From: JAITWN01 sp034002745
GTDB taxonomy: Bacteria > Pseudomonadota > Gammaproteobacteria > SZUA-140
Direction of reading: 5' to 3'
Length of the DNA: 64,000 nt
Assembly (NCBI GenBank): GCA_034002745.1
Contig: JAVEZY010000012.1
Location: forward strand, 1 to 64,000
Shown piece by piece: positions 33,709 through 43,281 of the stretch (the stretch's first letter is position 1; every line of letters begins with the position of its first letter). Under the pieces are notes generated by a model. The model made no database searches, had not been told where the DNA came from, and saw only the letters and a program-made list of their open reading frames with translations. The translations under genes were made by a program, and so were the position numbers.

Positions 33709-36621
33709 TTGCATTCAATCCCGCCGCCCCTGTCCAGGCGCATTCCGGCTCCGCTGCGGACGGAGGTAGAGCGCGCATGGGAAACCTACGCCGCCGCCTG
33801 CGAGGACGCCGGCATACCCGTGATCCGGCATCCCGAAGTGATCGCCATGCTGGGCCAGGTCTGGGCCGGAAGCCCGTTCGTGGCCCAGAGCTGCGCCATC
33901 GATCCCGCCATGCTCGCCGACTTGCTGGACAGCGGCGATCTGCTGCTCAACTATGGCGCGGACGGCTACCAGCGCCGCCTGGCCCGCCACATCGGGACTT
34001 GCGAAGACGAGGCTGCGCTGATGAGGGTGCTCCGTCGCCTGCGCCGGCGCGAAATGGTGCGCATCGCCTGGCGCGATCTGTGCGGATGGAGCGATCTGGA
34101 AACGACCCTGCGCGAAACCTCCTGGCTGGCGGAAGCGGCGATCGACGGCGCCCTGTCGTGCCTGACGCGCTGGGCGGTAGAGGACAATGGGCAGCCGCGC
34201 GACGCCGCAGGCAATCCCATGGGGCTGGCGGTGCTCGGCATGGGCAAGCTCGGCGCCTGGGAGCTCAATTTTTCCTCCGACATCGACCTCATTTATGCCT
34301 ACGCCGCCGACGTCGCAATCGACGGTCCTCGCAGCATGGACCACAGCGCGCATTTCCAGGAGATCGGCAGACGACTGGTCAATGTGCTCGGCAAGAGCGA
34401 CGAGGACGGATTCGTGTTCCGCGTCGATCTGCGCCTGCGCCCCTACGGCGATGCCGGGCCGCTCGCCATGAGCATCGCACAGATGGAGGACTACTATCAG
34501 CTCCAGGGGCGCGAGTGGGAACGCTACGCGATGATCAAGGCGCGCCCGGTCGGCGGCGACCGCGCGACCGGCGCCGACCTGCTCGGCCTGCTGCGACCGT
34601 TCGTCTATCGCAAGTATCTCGACTACGGCGTGTTCGACTCCCTGCGCGAGATGAAGACGATGATCGACCGCGAGGCGGCGCGGCGCGATATGGAGGACGA
34701 CATCAAGCGCGGCCCTGGTGGTATTCGCGAAATCGAGTTCATTGGCCAGACATACCAATTGATACGCGGCGGCCGCGAGCCTGCGCTGCGCGAACAGCGG
34801 CTTCTCGTCGTGCTGGAACGGCTGGCGAAGACCGGACACCTGCCGGCGGAAACGAGCCGCGAACTCGCGGTCTCCTACCGTTATCTGCGGCGCCTCGAAA
34901 ACCGCCTGCAGATATTCGCCGACGCCCAGACCCACCGGCTGCCGCAGTCCGCGCCGGAGCGGCAGCGCCTGGCGTGGACCATGGGTCATGAGGATGCGGA
35001 ATCCTTCGAGCGCACCCTGACCGGGCACCGGCGCCGGGTGCGCGAGCATTTCGACCGGATCTTCGCGGGAACCGCGCACCGCAGATCCGCCAGCGGGTCC
35101 GGGCCTGACTACGCGGCGCTGTGGAGCGCCGCGGCCACACTCCCCGCCCGACTCGCCGAGGCTCCGGAGGAAGTGGTGAGTCTGGCCGGCGGGCAATCCA
35201 TCCCGGCGTTCGGAGACGAGGGATGGAGGCGCCTCGCCGCGCTGCGCGACAGCTACCTGTATCGCTCGCTGAGCGCCATCGGCCGCTCCCGCATGGACCG
35301 CCTGATGCCGATGCTGCTGGAAGCCGTGGCCATGGTCCCCGAGCCTGAAACCACTCTGCCACGGGTGCTCGAATTCATCGAGCACACCGCCCGTCGCACC
35401 GCCTATCTCGCCCTGCTGGCGGACAACCCCATGGTGCTGACGCAGATGGTGGAGCTGTGCGCCGCCAGCCCGTGGATCGCCCGCATGCTCGGGGAACAGC
35501 CCTTGCTGCTCGACGAGCTGATCGATCCGGGTTCCCTGGAAAGACCGCTCGCCCGCCCGGCGCTTGAGAGTGAAATCGCGGCCCGCCTGGCGGCCGTCGA
35601 CGACGACGACCTCGAGCAGCAGATGGAAGCGCTGCGTCAGTTCAAGCAGGCGAATGTGCTGCGCGTCGCCGCCGCCGACATCAGGGGCAGCATGCCGCTG
35701 ATGGTGGTCAGCGACCATCTGACCGACATCGCCGAAGTGTGCCTCGGCGCGGTGCTGCGGCTGGCGGTCGCGCACACCGTGGCTCGCAACCGGGACGCCC
35801 GGCAGGCGATCGATCGCGGCTTCGCCATCGTCGCCTATGGCAAACTCGGCGGCATCGAACTCGGGTACGGCTCCGACCTGGACATCGTCTTCCTTCATGG
35901 CGGCACCGCCGAGAACGCCGCCGGACCGATCTACATCCGCCTGGGACAGCGCATCATCCACATGCTGAGCGCCCACACGCCGGCTGGCGTGCTGTACCCG
36001 GTCGATCTGCGGCTGCGGCCAAGCGGCAGTTCGGGCCTGCTGGTCAGCTCCCTGGATGCCTTCGAGGAGTACCAGCGGAGCCAGGCCTGGACCTGGGAGC
36101 ACCAGGCACTGGTACGCGCCCGCGTCGTCGCCGCAATCGGCGACGACGTGGTGGAGCGCCGCTTCGAGGATTTACGCCGTTCGGTCCTCGCACGTCCCCG
36201 CGACGCCGCCGTGCTGGCGGCCGAGATCGAGGACATGCGGGAACGCATGCGGCGCGAGCTCAGCCGGGGCGACGACACCCGCTTCGACCCCAAGCAGGAC
36301 CGCGGCGGCATCGTCGACATCGAGTTCATCGTCCAGTACGCCGTGCTGCGCTGGGCGGCAACCCGCCCCGAACTGCTGCGCTGGACGGACAACATCCGCC
36401 TGCTCGAGACCCTGAAGGACGCAGGCCTGCTCGGCGAACGCGAGGCCGCGGCCATGACCGACGCCTACCGCGCGCTCCGGGCCCGGGTCCACCGCCTCGC
36501 GCTGCAGGAGATCTCGCCGGCCCTGACGCCGGCGGACGAGTTCAGCGCCGAACGCGAAACCGTCATCTCGGTATGGCGCGAGCTGATCGGTTCCTCCGGC
36601 GAAAAGGCGCCACCGCGATGA
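33709..36621 (+). CDS. glnE: Bifunctional glutamine synthetase adenylyltransferase/adenylyl-removing enzyme
   Basis: 970 residues. The frame starts at a TTG (33709) preceded by GGAG; no better start is seen. Two nucleotidyltransferase halves are present: GMGKLGAWELNFSSDIDLIY near residues 180-200 (adenylyl removal) and AYGKLGGIELGYGSDLDIVF near 708-727 (adenylyl transfer). Each is followed by its own downstream helical region (for example RGPGGIREIEFIGQTYQLI and DRGGIVDIEFIVQYAVL). It controls glutamine synthetase activity in response to nitrogen through PII. Confidence 0.96.
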   Translation: MHSIPPPLSRRIPAPLRTEVERAWETYAAACEDAGIPVIRHPEVIAMLGQVWAGSPFVAQSCAIDPAMLADLLDSGDLLLNYGADGYQRRLARHIGTCEDEAALMRVLRRLRRREMVRIAWRDLCGWSDLETTLRETSWLAEAAIDGALSCLTRWAVEDNGQPRDAAGNPMGLAVLGMGKLGAWELNFSSDIDLIYAYAADVAIDGPRSMDHSAHFQEIGRRLVNVLGKSDEDGFVFRVDLRLRPYGDAGPLAMSIAQMEDYYQLQGREWERYAMIKARPVGGDRATGADLLGLLRPFVYRKYLDYGVFDSLREMKTMIDREAARRDMEDDIKRGPGGIREIEFIGQTYQLIRGGREPALREQRLLVVLERLAKTGHLPAETSRELAVSYRYLRRLENRLQIFADAQTHRLPQSAPERQRLAWTMGHEDAESFERTLTGHRRRVREHFDRIFAGTAHRRSASGSGPDYAALWSAAATLPARLAEAPEEVVSLAGGQSIPAFGDEGWRRLAALRDSYLYRSLSAIGRSRMDRLMPMLLEAVAMVPEPETTLPRVLEFIEHTARRTAYLALLADNPMVLTQMVELCAASPWIARMLGEQPLLLDELIDPGSLERPLARPALESEIAARLAAVDDDDLEQQMEALRQFKQANVLRVAAADIRGSMPLMVVSDHLTDIAEVCLGAVLRLAVAHTVARNRDARQAIDRGFAIVAYGKLGGIELGYGSDLDIVFLHGGTAENAAGPIYIRLGQRIIHMLSAHTPAGVLYPVDLRLRPSGSSGLLVSSLDAFEEYQRSQAWTWEHQALVRARVVAAIGDDVVERRFEDLRRSVLARPRDAAVLAAEIEDMRERMRRELSRGDDTRFDPKQDRGGIVDIEFIVQYAVLRWAATRPELLRWTDNIRLLETLKDAGLLGEREAAAMTDAYRALRARVHRLALQEISPALTPADEFSAERETVISVWRELIGSSGEKAPPR

Positions 36622-36742
36622 ATCGGCGACCGTTTTTAGGCTACAATCCTTGGCTCGCACACCGGGGCCAGAGACGTGTTTTCCGTCCCGGCAAACAGCT
36701 CTCTGGCTCTGGTTCCATCGGGCAAATCTTCAGGAGTACGGC

Positions 36743-37672
36743 ATGAGCGTGGCAGGAATGGACGATCGAGACGGCGTCATCTGGCTGGATGGCAAACTGG
36801 TGCCCTGGCGAGAGGCGCGCGTGCATGTGCTGACGCACACGCTCCACTACGGTCTCGGCGTCTTCGAAGGCATACGCGCCTATCGCACCGCGCGCGGCCC
36901 CGCCATCTTCCGCCTGCAGGAACACACCAACCGCCTGTTCCGTTCCGCGCACATCCTCAACATGCCGATGCCCTGGGACCGGGACACGGTCAACGAAGGC
37001 ATACGCACGGTGGTGCGCGAATGCGGCCTGGAGTCCGGCTACATCCGCCCGATGTGTTTCTTCGGCGCCGAAGGCATGGGCCTGCGCGCCGACAACCTGA
37101 AGACGCACGTCGTGATCGCCGCCTGGGCATGGGGCGCCTACATGGGCGCGGAGAACCTGGAAAAGGGCATCCGGGTGCGCACCTCCTCGTACACGCGTCA
37201 CCATGTCAACGTGACGATGTGCAAGGCCAAGACCAACGGCAACTACGTCAACTCGATCCTGGCGCTGAACGAGGCGCTGGCCTCGGGCTGCGACGAGGCG
37301 ATGCTGCTCGACACCGAAGGCTATGTCGCCGAAGGCAGCGGCGAGAACATCTTCATCATCCGTGATGGACGCCTGTACACGCCCGAACTGACCTCGGCGC
37401 TCGACGGCATCACGCGCGACACGATCATCCGCCTCGCCGGCGAACTCGGCATCGAGGTGCGCGAGAAGCGCATCACGCGCGATGAAGTCTACGTCGCCGA
37501 CGAAGCCTTCTTCACCGGCACCGCGGCCGAGGTGACGCCGATCCGCGTGGTCGACGGTCGCGCCATCGGCAGCGGTACCCGCGGGCCGATTACCGAACGC
37601 CTGCAGAGCCTGTATTTCGATCAGGTCCACGGCCGACGCGAACAGAACCCTGAGTGGCTGACCTATATCTAG
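36743..37672 (+). CDS. ilvE: Branched-chain amino-acid aminotransferase
   Basis: 309 residues, ATG at 36743 after AGGAGTACGGC. PLP enzyme converting 2-keto acids to Leu, Ile and Val with glutamate. Seen: WLDGKLVPWREARVHVLTHT, HYGLGVFEGIRAY, the PLP lysine in VNVTMCKAKTNGNYVNSILA (fold type IV), GYVAEGSGENIFI and FFTGTAAEVTPI. Followed by the zinc-finger gene, as in many proteobacteria. Confidence 0.96.
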   Translation: MSVAGMDDRDGVIWLDGKLVPWREARVHVLTHTLHYGLGVFEGIRAYRTARGPAIFRLQEHTNRLFRSAHILNMPMPWDRDTVNEGIRTVVRECGLESGYIRPMCFFGAEGMGLRADNLKTHVVIAAWAWGAYMGAENLEKGIRVRTSSYTRHHVNVTMCKAKTNGNYVNSILALNEALASGCDEAMLLDTEGYVAEGSGENIFIIRDGRLYTPELTSALDGITRDTIIRLAGELGIEVREKRITRDEVYVADEAFFTGTAAEVTPIRVVDGRAIGSGTRGPITERLQSLYFDQVHGRREQNPEWLTYI

Positions 37673-37700
37673 ACAGCGGACAGCATCGGAGGAAGACAGC

Positions 37701-37934
37701 ATGAGCAGCATCCGGAGCGAACAGGCAGGACTCATCGAACCGAACGCGCAGCATCAATACCGGGTGACGCGCGCGGATCTGCCACTGCACTGCCCCATGC
37801 CCGGCATGAGCCGATGGAATTCGCATCCGCGCGTGTTTCTCGCCATCGAGCAGGAAGGCAAGTCGCGCTGCCCCTATTGCGGAGCCATCTACACGCTGGT
37901 CGACGCCGCTGACGGAGCGCGCCCATCAGCCTGA
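37701..37934 (+). CDS. Small CHCC-type zinc-finger protein
   Basis: 77 residues, ATG at 37701 after GGAGGAAGACAGC. The zf-CHCC pattern is visible: HCP near residues 30-32, WNSHPRVFLAIE, then CPYCGAIYTLV. It is the bacterial relative of the mitochondrial complex I NDUFS6 zinc domain. Its position between ilvE and a heptosyltransferase is common; exact role unknown. Confidence 0.88.
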   Translation: MSSIRSEQAGLIEPNAQHQYRVTRADLPLHCPMPGMSRWNSHPRVFLAIEQEGKSRCPYCGAIYTLVDAADGARPSA

Positions 37935-37939
37935 ATGAC

Positions 37940-38995
37940 TTGGCCGCGGCTCCCCGTTCGATCTGCCTGCTCCGGCTGTCCGCCCTGGGCGACGTCACCC
38001 ACGTCGTGCCGGTGGTGCGGACCCTGCAGCGCTGCTGGCCCGAAACCCGCCTGACCTGGATCATCGGCTACCCGGAACATCGCCTGCTCGAAGGCATGGA
38101 CGGGGTCGAGTTTCTCGTCTACGACAAGCGCTCCGGGGTCCAGGGCATACGACAGTTGTGGCGCAGCCTGAGATCCCGGCGCTTCGATGTCCTCCTGCAC
38201 ATGCAGCTCGCGTTGCGCACCAACATACTTGCGCGCGGCATCCGGGCGGAACGCCGGATCGGCTACGACCGCGCACGCAGCAAGGAAGGGCATGGGCTCG
38301 CCGTGCGCGAACGCATTCCGGCCGACGGTCATCACGTTCTCGATGTGCTCGGAAACTTTGTGCGCCCGCTCGGCCTGCGACAGGATCGGGTGGAATGGCG
38401 CCTGCCGGTACCGGATGAAGCGTACCAGTGGGCGGAAGAGCAACTGCCCGGCAAGCAGCCGTCCCTGATCATCTCGCCCTGTTCCAGCCATGCGCTGCGC
38501 AACTGGTCGGCGGAACGCTACGCTGCCGTCGGCGATCATGCCGCCGCGTCAGGCTGGCGCGTCGTGCTTTGCGGCGGGCGAAGCGCGCTCGAGCGTTGCA
38601 CCGCCAATGCCATCATCGAGAACATGAAGGCGCCCGCAATCGATCTCGTCGGCAAGGACACGCTCAAGCAGTTCATTGCGTTGCTCGCCCGTGCCGACGC
38701 ACTGCTGGCGCCAGACTCCGGTCCAGTGCACATCGCCAACGCGGTGGGCACGCCCGTCCTCGGACTGTACGCCTGCACCGACCCGCGCCGGTCCGGCCCC
38801 TATTCGGACCAGCGCTGGACGGTTGACCGCTATGACGAGGCGGCGAGAAAATTCATGCAACGCCCGGCGGCAGAATTGCGCTGGGGACAGAAAGTGGAGG
38901 TACCCGGGGCCATGGAACTGATTCAGGTCGACGACGTCATCGGACGATTCGACGCACTGCGGAGTCTGCACGCCGCCGGAGAACCGGAAGCATGA
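37940..38995 (+). CDS. GT9 heptosyltransferase-family protein
   Basis: 351 residues from a TTG at 37940 (no ATG in this frame nearby; an ATG at 37935 is out of frame). Seen: the nucleotide-sugar N-terminus ICLLRLSALGDVTHVVPVVR, then SPCSSHALRNWSAERYAAV, VVLCGGRSALE and the donor-binding LLAPDSGPVHIANAVGTPVL. Such proteins add L-glycero-D-manno-heptose to the LPS inner core. Which heptosyltransferase it is (WaaC-like or other) cannot be settled; it is one of three GT9 genes here. Its end overlaps the next start by four bases. Confidence 0.85.
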   Translation: MAAAPRSICLLRLSALGDVTHVVPVVRTLQRCWPETRLTWIIGYPEHRLLEGMDGVEFLVYDKRSGVQGIRQLWRSLRSRRFDVLLHMQLALRTNILARGIRAERRIGYDRARSKEGHGLAVRERIPADGHHVLDVLGNFVRPLGLRQDRVEWRLPVPDEAYQWAEEQLPGKQPSLIISPCSSHALRNWSAERYAAVGDHAAASGWRVVLCGGRSALERCTANAIIENMKAPAIDLVGKDTLKQFIALLARADALLAPDSGPVHIANAVGTPVLGLYACTDPRRSGPYSDQRWTVDRYDEAARKFMQRPAAELRWGQKVEVPGAMELIQVDDVIGRFDALRSLHAAGEPEA

Positions 38996-40914
38996 ACCGG
39001 GCTTCGCTTACCGTCTGCCTGATCGTACGCAACGAGTCCAGCAACATCGACGACTGTCTCGAGAGCATCAGCTGGGCGGATGAAATCGTCGTCATCGACG
39101 GCGGCAGCTCGGACGACACCGCCGAGCGGGCACGACGCCATGGCGCACGCGTCGAAGCGGCAACCGACTGGCAGGGCTTCGGCATTCAGCGTCAGCGCGC
39201 ACAGGCGCTCGCGAGCTGCGACTGGGTGTTGATGCTCGACGCCGACGAACGCGTCACCCCGGCGCTCGCCGCGGAGATCCAGGACGTACTGCGCAACGAC
39301 GATCGCTACTGCGCCTACACGCTGCCGAGACTGTCCTGGTGTTTCGGCCGCTACATTCATCATGGCGGCTGGTATCCGGATCATGTGCTGCGTCTGTATC
39401 CGCGCAATCGCGCGCGCTACAACGACGCGCTGGTGCACGAGCGCGTCGTTCTTGACGTCGGCATGCGCGTGGAGCGGCTCAAGGGGGACCTGCTTCACTA
39501 CACCTACGAGAACATGCACCACTATCTGGCGAAGTCGGCGCAGTATGCCGCTGCCTGGGCGGAGCAGCGCCAGCGCCGCGGCCGCCGCGCCTCACTGCTC
39601 CAGGGCTTGTATCACGCGCTGGGCTGCTTTCTGCGCATGTATGTATTCCGTCTGGGCATGCTCGATGGCCGCGCCGGCCTGCTGCTGGCGCTGCTCTCCG
39701 CCCATTCTACCTTCGTGAAGTATGCCGACCTGTGGGTGCGTGGTCAGCCGCAGCGACCCAAGGTCACCAGCAACCGCATTCTGGAACTCTGCCTGTCGGA
39801 CGGGCACGGCGGCCTGGAGCTGTATGTGGCGCACCTGTCCGCCCTGCTGCGCGAACGCGGGCGCAACTGTCATGCGATGGTTGCGCCCGGAACATTGCTC
39901 GCCCAACGCCTCGATGAACGGGGCGTGCCCGCGCGCAGGTTCAGCGTCTGGTTCCGCAAGCTGCCCCTGCTCGGCGCCATGAGACTGGCGAGGTACTTCG
40001 AGCGCGAGCGTATCGACGTCGTCCATATCCACTGGTCACGGGATCTGCCGCTCGCCGCCCTGGCGAAGCGGCTGAGCCGCCGGCGCGTGCGCCTGGTCCA
40101 TTCCCGGCACATGCACATTACCCGCGGCAAGCATGATCCCTACCATCGCTTCATCTATGGCGCGGTGGACTGCTATGTCGCCCTCAGCAAGGCGATGCAG
40201 GACGACGCGCGCCGCTATCTGCCGCTCAGGCCGCAGGCGCTCGAACTGGTATATCTGGGCGTGCCGGCTCCCGATCCAGGCACGGTAAATCCGGAGCCAC
40301 GGACCAGTGGACCGCTGCGCATCGGGCAGTTCAGCCGCATCGAGCGCGCCAAAGGCCAACATCTGGTGCTCGAGGCGGTCAACATCCTGCGCGGTCGCGG
40401 CCTCGACGTGCGTGCCCGCATCATCGGCTACGCCATGGATCCCGCCTATCTTGCCTCCCTGCGAGAGGAAGTCGAGCGCTGCGGACTGCGGGAGATGATC
40501 GAGTTCTCCGACTTCGTGCCTTCGCCGCAACGAATGATGCCGGAATTCGATGTCATCGTACTTGCGAGCGAACGCGAGACATTCGGTCTGGTGCTGGTCG
40601 AAGCGATGCGCAGCGGCGTGGCTGTGATCGGCACCAATGCCGGCGGCGTGCCCGAAATCATCGAGCACGGCGAGAGCGGTTTGCTGTTCGATCCGGGCTC
40701 CGCCGCGTCTCTGGCAGAGCGCCTGCAGTTCCTGGTCGAGCACCCGGAAGAGCGGGAGAAGCTTGCCGCCGCCGGCCGCGAACGTGCCGACCGGATGTTC
40801 TCGGAGGAAGCCCACATTGCGCGAATCGAACCCCTGCTGATTCCGGTGCCCGCAGATGCGGCATCAACGCCCAAGGATGACGATTCGACCGTGCTGCGAG
40901 CGTATCAACGTTGA
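38992..40914 (+). CDS. Fused GT2-GT4 glycosyltransferase for LPS core
   Basis: 640 residues with two complete catalytic domains. Residues 1-about 255 are a GT2 (GT-A) domain of the WaaE/KdtX type: LTVCLIVRNESSNIDDCLES, EIVVIDGGSSDDTAE, LMLDADERVTP, RLYPRNRARYNDALVHERV and a C-terminal helix-rich YHALGCFLRMYVFRLGM. From about 265 a GT4 (GT-B) domain follows: LCLSDGHGGLELYVAHLSAL, IGQFSRIERAKGQHLVLEAV and the E-x7-E motif SERETFGLVLVEAM. The two enzymes are normally separate. The fusion suggests consecutive core-sugar additions. It overlaps the preceding gene by four bases. Confidence 0.88.
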   Translation: MNRASLTVCLIVRNESSNIDDCLESISWADEIVVIDGGSSDDTAERARRHGARVEAATDWQGFGIQRQRAQALASCDWVLMLDADERVTPALAAEIQDVLRNDDRYCAYTLPRLSWCFGRYIHHGGWYPDHVLRLYPRNRARYNDALVHERVVLDVGMRVERLKGDLLHYTYENMHHYLAKSAQYAAAWAEQRQRRGRRASLLQGLYHALGCFLRMYVFRLGMLDGRAGLLLALLSAHSTFVKYADLWVRGQPQRPKVTSNRILELCLSDGHGGLELYVAHLSALLRERGRNCHAMVAPGTLLAQRLDERGVPARRFSVWFRKLPLLGAMRLARYFERERIDVVHIHWSRDLPLAALAKRLSRRRVRLVHSRHMHITRGKHDPYHRFIYGAVDCYVALSKAMQDDARRYLPLRPQALELVYLGVPAPDPGTVNPEPRTSGPLRIGQFSRIERAKGQHLVLEAVNILRGRGLDVRARIIGYAMDPAYLASLREEVERCGLREMIEFSDFVPSPQRMMPEFDVIVLASERETFGLVLVEAMRSGVAVIGTNAGGVPEIIEHGESGLLFDPGSAASLAERLQFLVEHPEEREKLAAAGRERADRMFSEEAHIARIEPLLIPVPADAASTPKDDDSTVLRAYQR

Positions 40915-41043
40915 TCGAAGCGCGGATGATCTCCCCGAAGGGAGCGGCCGACAGGCGCGCCGCCGTGGGCGCCAGCCGGGACCAGGATGTCGAATGGTCG
41001 TTCTTCGATGCTTCGAAGGCTATTCCGAGCGGGTCAGGGACTT

Positions 41044-41769
41044 CTATTCGGGCGACTGACCCCGCGATCGACGGAGCAGAAACAGGTACTTGATTCGTCG
41101 CTTCATCGCCTTAAAGCGGTGTCTCGCCAGGACCACATTATTGGAAATGCCGCGGCGCAGCCGCTCTGGCAGGGAAAGCGTGACCGCATCGGCCCGAATG
41201 TAGACGGTATCACTGCCGTGCACGAACCAGCGCTGGTATCCGTGCTCGCGCATCCAGCGCGCGATCATCGCCATGAACGGGTTGCGATACTCCGCTGCAT
41301 GCGTTTCCAGGGATATGACTTTTGGACGGCTACGCATGTGTTTCAACACATACCACTCCGCGCCCTCCACGTCGATTGAAAGCAGATCGATCGTGCCGTC
41401 ATCGATATCGCTGAAAAGACGCGCCTCGGCTCTGAAACTATCCCGCTCATCCGGCACATAGCCATCGTTGACCAGGGCGGGACTGGCGTCGAGCGATGAA
41501 ACGAAAGTCGAAGAGTTGGTCCGATACAGGGAAACATGACCAGCCTCATCCCAGATGGCGTAGGGCATGATGCTCACCGTGTCGTAGCCGCGAAAGTAGT
41601 CTCTTATCCGCGCCAGACTATCGGGATCCGGTTCAACGAGCATCGTCCTTGTCCCATCGCGGATGAAGCCCAGCACGTTCGATGTCTCGGGATGATAGAC
41701 ACCCACTTCCGCGACATGATCCATGACAAGACCCTGCCTGCGGCACGCTTCGTGAAGATAGTTGTTCAT
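41044..41769 (-). CDS. FkbM-family SAM-dependent methyltransferase
   Basis: 241 residues, ATG at 41769 overlapping the ligase stop by four bases. Seen: the SAM-site segment VAEVGVYHPETSNVLGFI, MLVEPDPDSLARI, and the FkbM signature IDLLSIDVEGAEWYVLKHM. The C-terminus is basic. It probably O-methylates a sugar of the O antigen or core, given the neighbouring ligase. 128 bases without a gene separate it from the fused glycosyltransferase, which converges on it. Confidence 0.85.
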   Translation of the reverse strand: MNNYLHEACRRQGLVMDHVAEVGVYHPETSNVLGFIRDGTRTMLVEPDPDSLARIRDYFRGYDTVSIMPYAIWDEAGHVSLYRTNSSTFVSSLDASPALVNDGYVPDERDSFRAEARLFSDIDDGTIDLLSIDVEGAEWYVLKHMRSRPKVISLETHAAEYRNPFMAMIARWMREHGYQRWFVHGSDTVYIRADAVTLSLPERLRRGISNNVVLARHRFKAMKRRIKYLFLLRRSRGQSPE

Positions 41770-43118
41770 CGTGGAATCGTTTCCCTGCGCTGGCCTTCAG
41801 CGTGACGCGCCAGCAGCGCGACCGAGCAGACGAGAATGGTCAGATAGATCGAGGTGAAATTGTTGCGGATGAAGGGATCTTCGGTCAGCGCAAAGGCCGC
41901 GACCATGAACGTGTGAACGACGAGAAGTGTCGACGCGGAAGAGCCGCGGTTTTCGCGGTTCATGGCGAGCCACAGCGGAAACCCCAGCACGCAAAGCAAG
42001 GCGAGCAGGCCGACGACGCCCTTGAACACGAGGGCATCGACATATCCGCTGTGCAGGTGTACGCCGCGCCGAGTGCCTGCATTAGGAATCAACACCGAGG
42101 GATGAACCTCTCCCGACTCGACGCGGGCCTGAAGCTCGGGAAGCACATTGCCCACTCCGATACCGAATAGCGGGTATTCGCCAGCGATCAGCAGGCCGGC
42201 ACGCCACTGTTCCAGCCGAGTGCCGATCGACCCGAGATTGCGCGCGGCGAGATCCGGGCTCTCCCTGGCCGACAGGAAGTGCTTGCCCTGCTGCATTGCC
42301 TCCATCACGCGATCATTCACCAGATGCGGCTGAACCAGCGCCACCGCTGAAATCACAGCAAGGCCGGCCACCGAGCCACCGAGAATGACTGAACGTCTGC
42401 GTTCGGGGCGGAGGGCTCGCAGCCCGGACCAGCAGAACAGGGGCAGAATCAGGATGAGCGCGAGCCAGGCGCCCCTCGTTCCGGAAAGCAGCGCCCCTGA
42501 CAAACCCGCGGCAAATGCGCCGGCATGGAGCGCGATCCCGAAGCTTCGCGGATACAGCCGGAAACTCATGGTCGCCAGACTCAACACAGCGAACAATGCG
42601 CAGATGTCGCCGGCGAAGATCGGTCCATAGGGCCCCTCGACACGCCCGTCGAACATGATCGTCATCCACAGGACATACGCGCCGCTGATCAGCGCTGCGA
42701 TTGGAATCGCGCGCAACAGCCAGGTGACGAGATGAGTCCGGATGCGCAGATAAAGATAGATCGGAATCGCGAGCATGATGCGCAGATCCGCCTCGTACCA
42801 TCCCACTGAACTGCGCGTCCATCCGCTCAGGGTGTTGGCGACGATAGTGACGGCGAGATAGAACAGGATGAGGCCGACGAAAATCGTTTCGACACGCGAC
42901 AGCGGCGGCCGTGGACGCTTCAGCGCGAACAGGGCGATGAGCGCCAGCAGATAGTAGATGCTCGAAGCCCAGCTCTTGACCGGAATCGCAAACAGCGGAA
43001 ACGCGAAAAGCAGGACTGCAGCGAGTGCCTCCATCCGAAGTGCCAACCGGCTCGCCGACGCTCCAGCCGCGCAGCCGGGTTCTGAGCTTTCGGGTGATGG
43101 CGGCGCTACGGCGGACAT
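41766..43118 (-). CDS. O-antigen ligase/polymerase-family membrane protein
   Basis: 450 residues from the ATG at 43118; the frame is open to 43247 but the extra residues are polar and implausible. About ten to twelve membrane helices are present. A large periplasmic loop (about residues 270-370) holds the Wzy_C-type features SIGTRLEQWRAGLLIAGEYP, LFGIGVGNVLPELQ and HLHSGYVDALVFKGVVGLLA. It would join O-antigen or another glycan to lipid A-core at the periplasmic face (WaaL-like) or polymerise it. Ligase and polymerase cannot be told apart by sequence alone; location in the core locus favours ligase. Confidence 0.82.
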   Translation of the reverse strand: MSAVAPPSPESSEPGCAAGASASRLALRMEALAAVLLFAFPLFAIPVKSWASSIYYLLALIALFALKRPRPPLSRVETIFVGLILFYLAVTIVANTLSGWTRSSVGWYEADLRIMLAIPIYLYLRIRTHLVTWLLRAIPIAALISGAYVLWMTIMFDGRVEGPYGPIFAGDICALFAVLSLATMSFRLYPRSFGIALHAGAFAAGLSGALLSGTRGAWLALILILPLFCWSGLRALRPERRRSVILGGSVAGLAVISAVALVQPHLVNDRVMEAMQQGKHFLSARESPDLAARNLGSIGTRLEQWRAGLLIAGEYPLFGIGVGNVLPELQARVESGEVHPSVLIPNAGTRRGVHLHSGYVDALVFKGVVGLLALLCVLGFPLWLAMNRENRGSSASTLLVVHTFMVAAFALTEDPFIRNNFTSIYLTILVCSVALLARHAEGQRRETIPR

Positions 43119-43281
43119 GGCGGAAATGCTATCATAGCGGTCTCTGTCCGGACACCTGCGGGCACTGTCAGGACGGTACTTCGTCGCGGCGGCTTGCATC
43201 CGCCGGACGATTCCTTCAATAAAAACGATAATTCGAAATCTCTCCACCGAAGCTCACGCGAAGCGAGACAGGATTCAGGGA

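Noticed and set aside
33715..36102. A 795-codon open frame antisense to glnE
   Set aside because: It mirrors a well-supported gene, has Arg/His/Gln-rich shadow composition and no motifs. Long antisense frames are expected at this GC content.
40911..41093. A 60-codon frame after the fused glycosyltransferase
   Set aside because: Runs into the opposing FkbM gene, has no SD of its own and no known motif.
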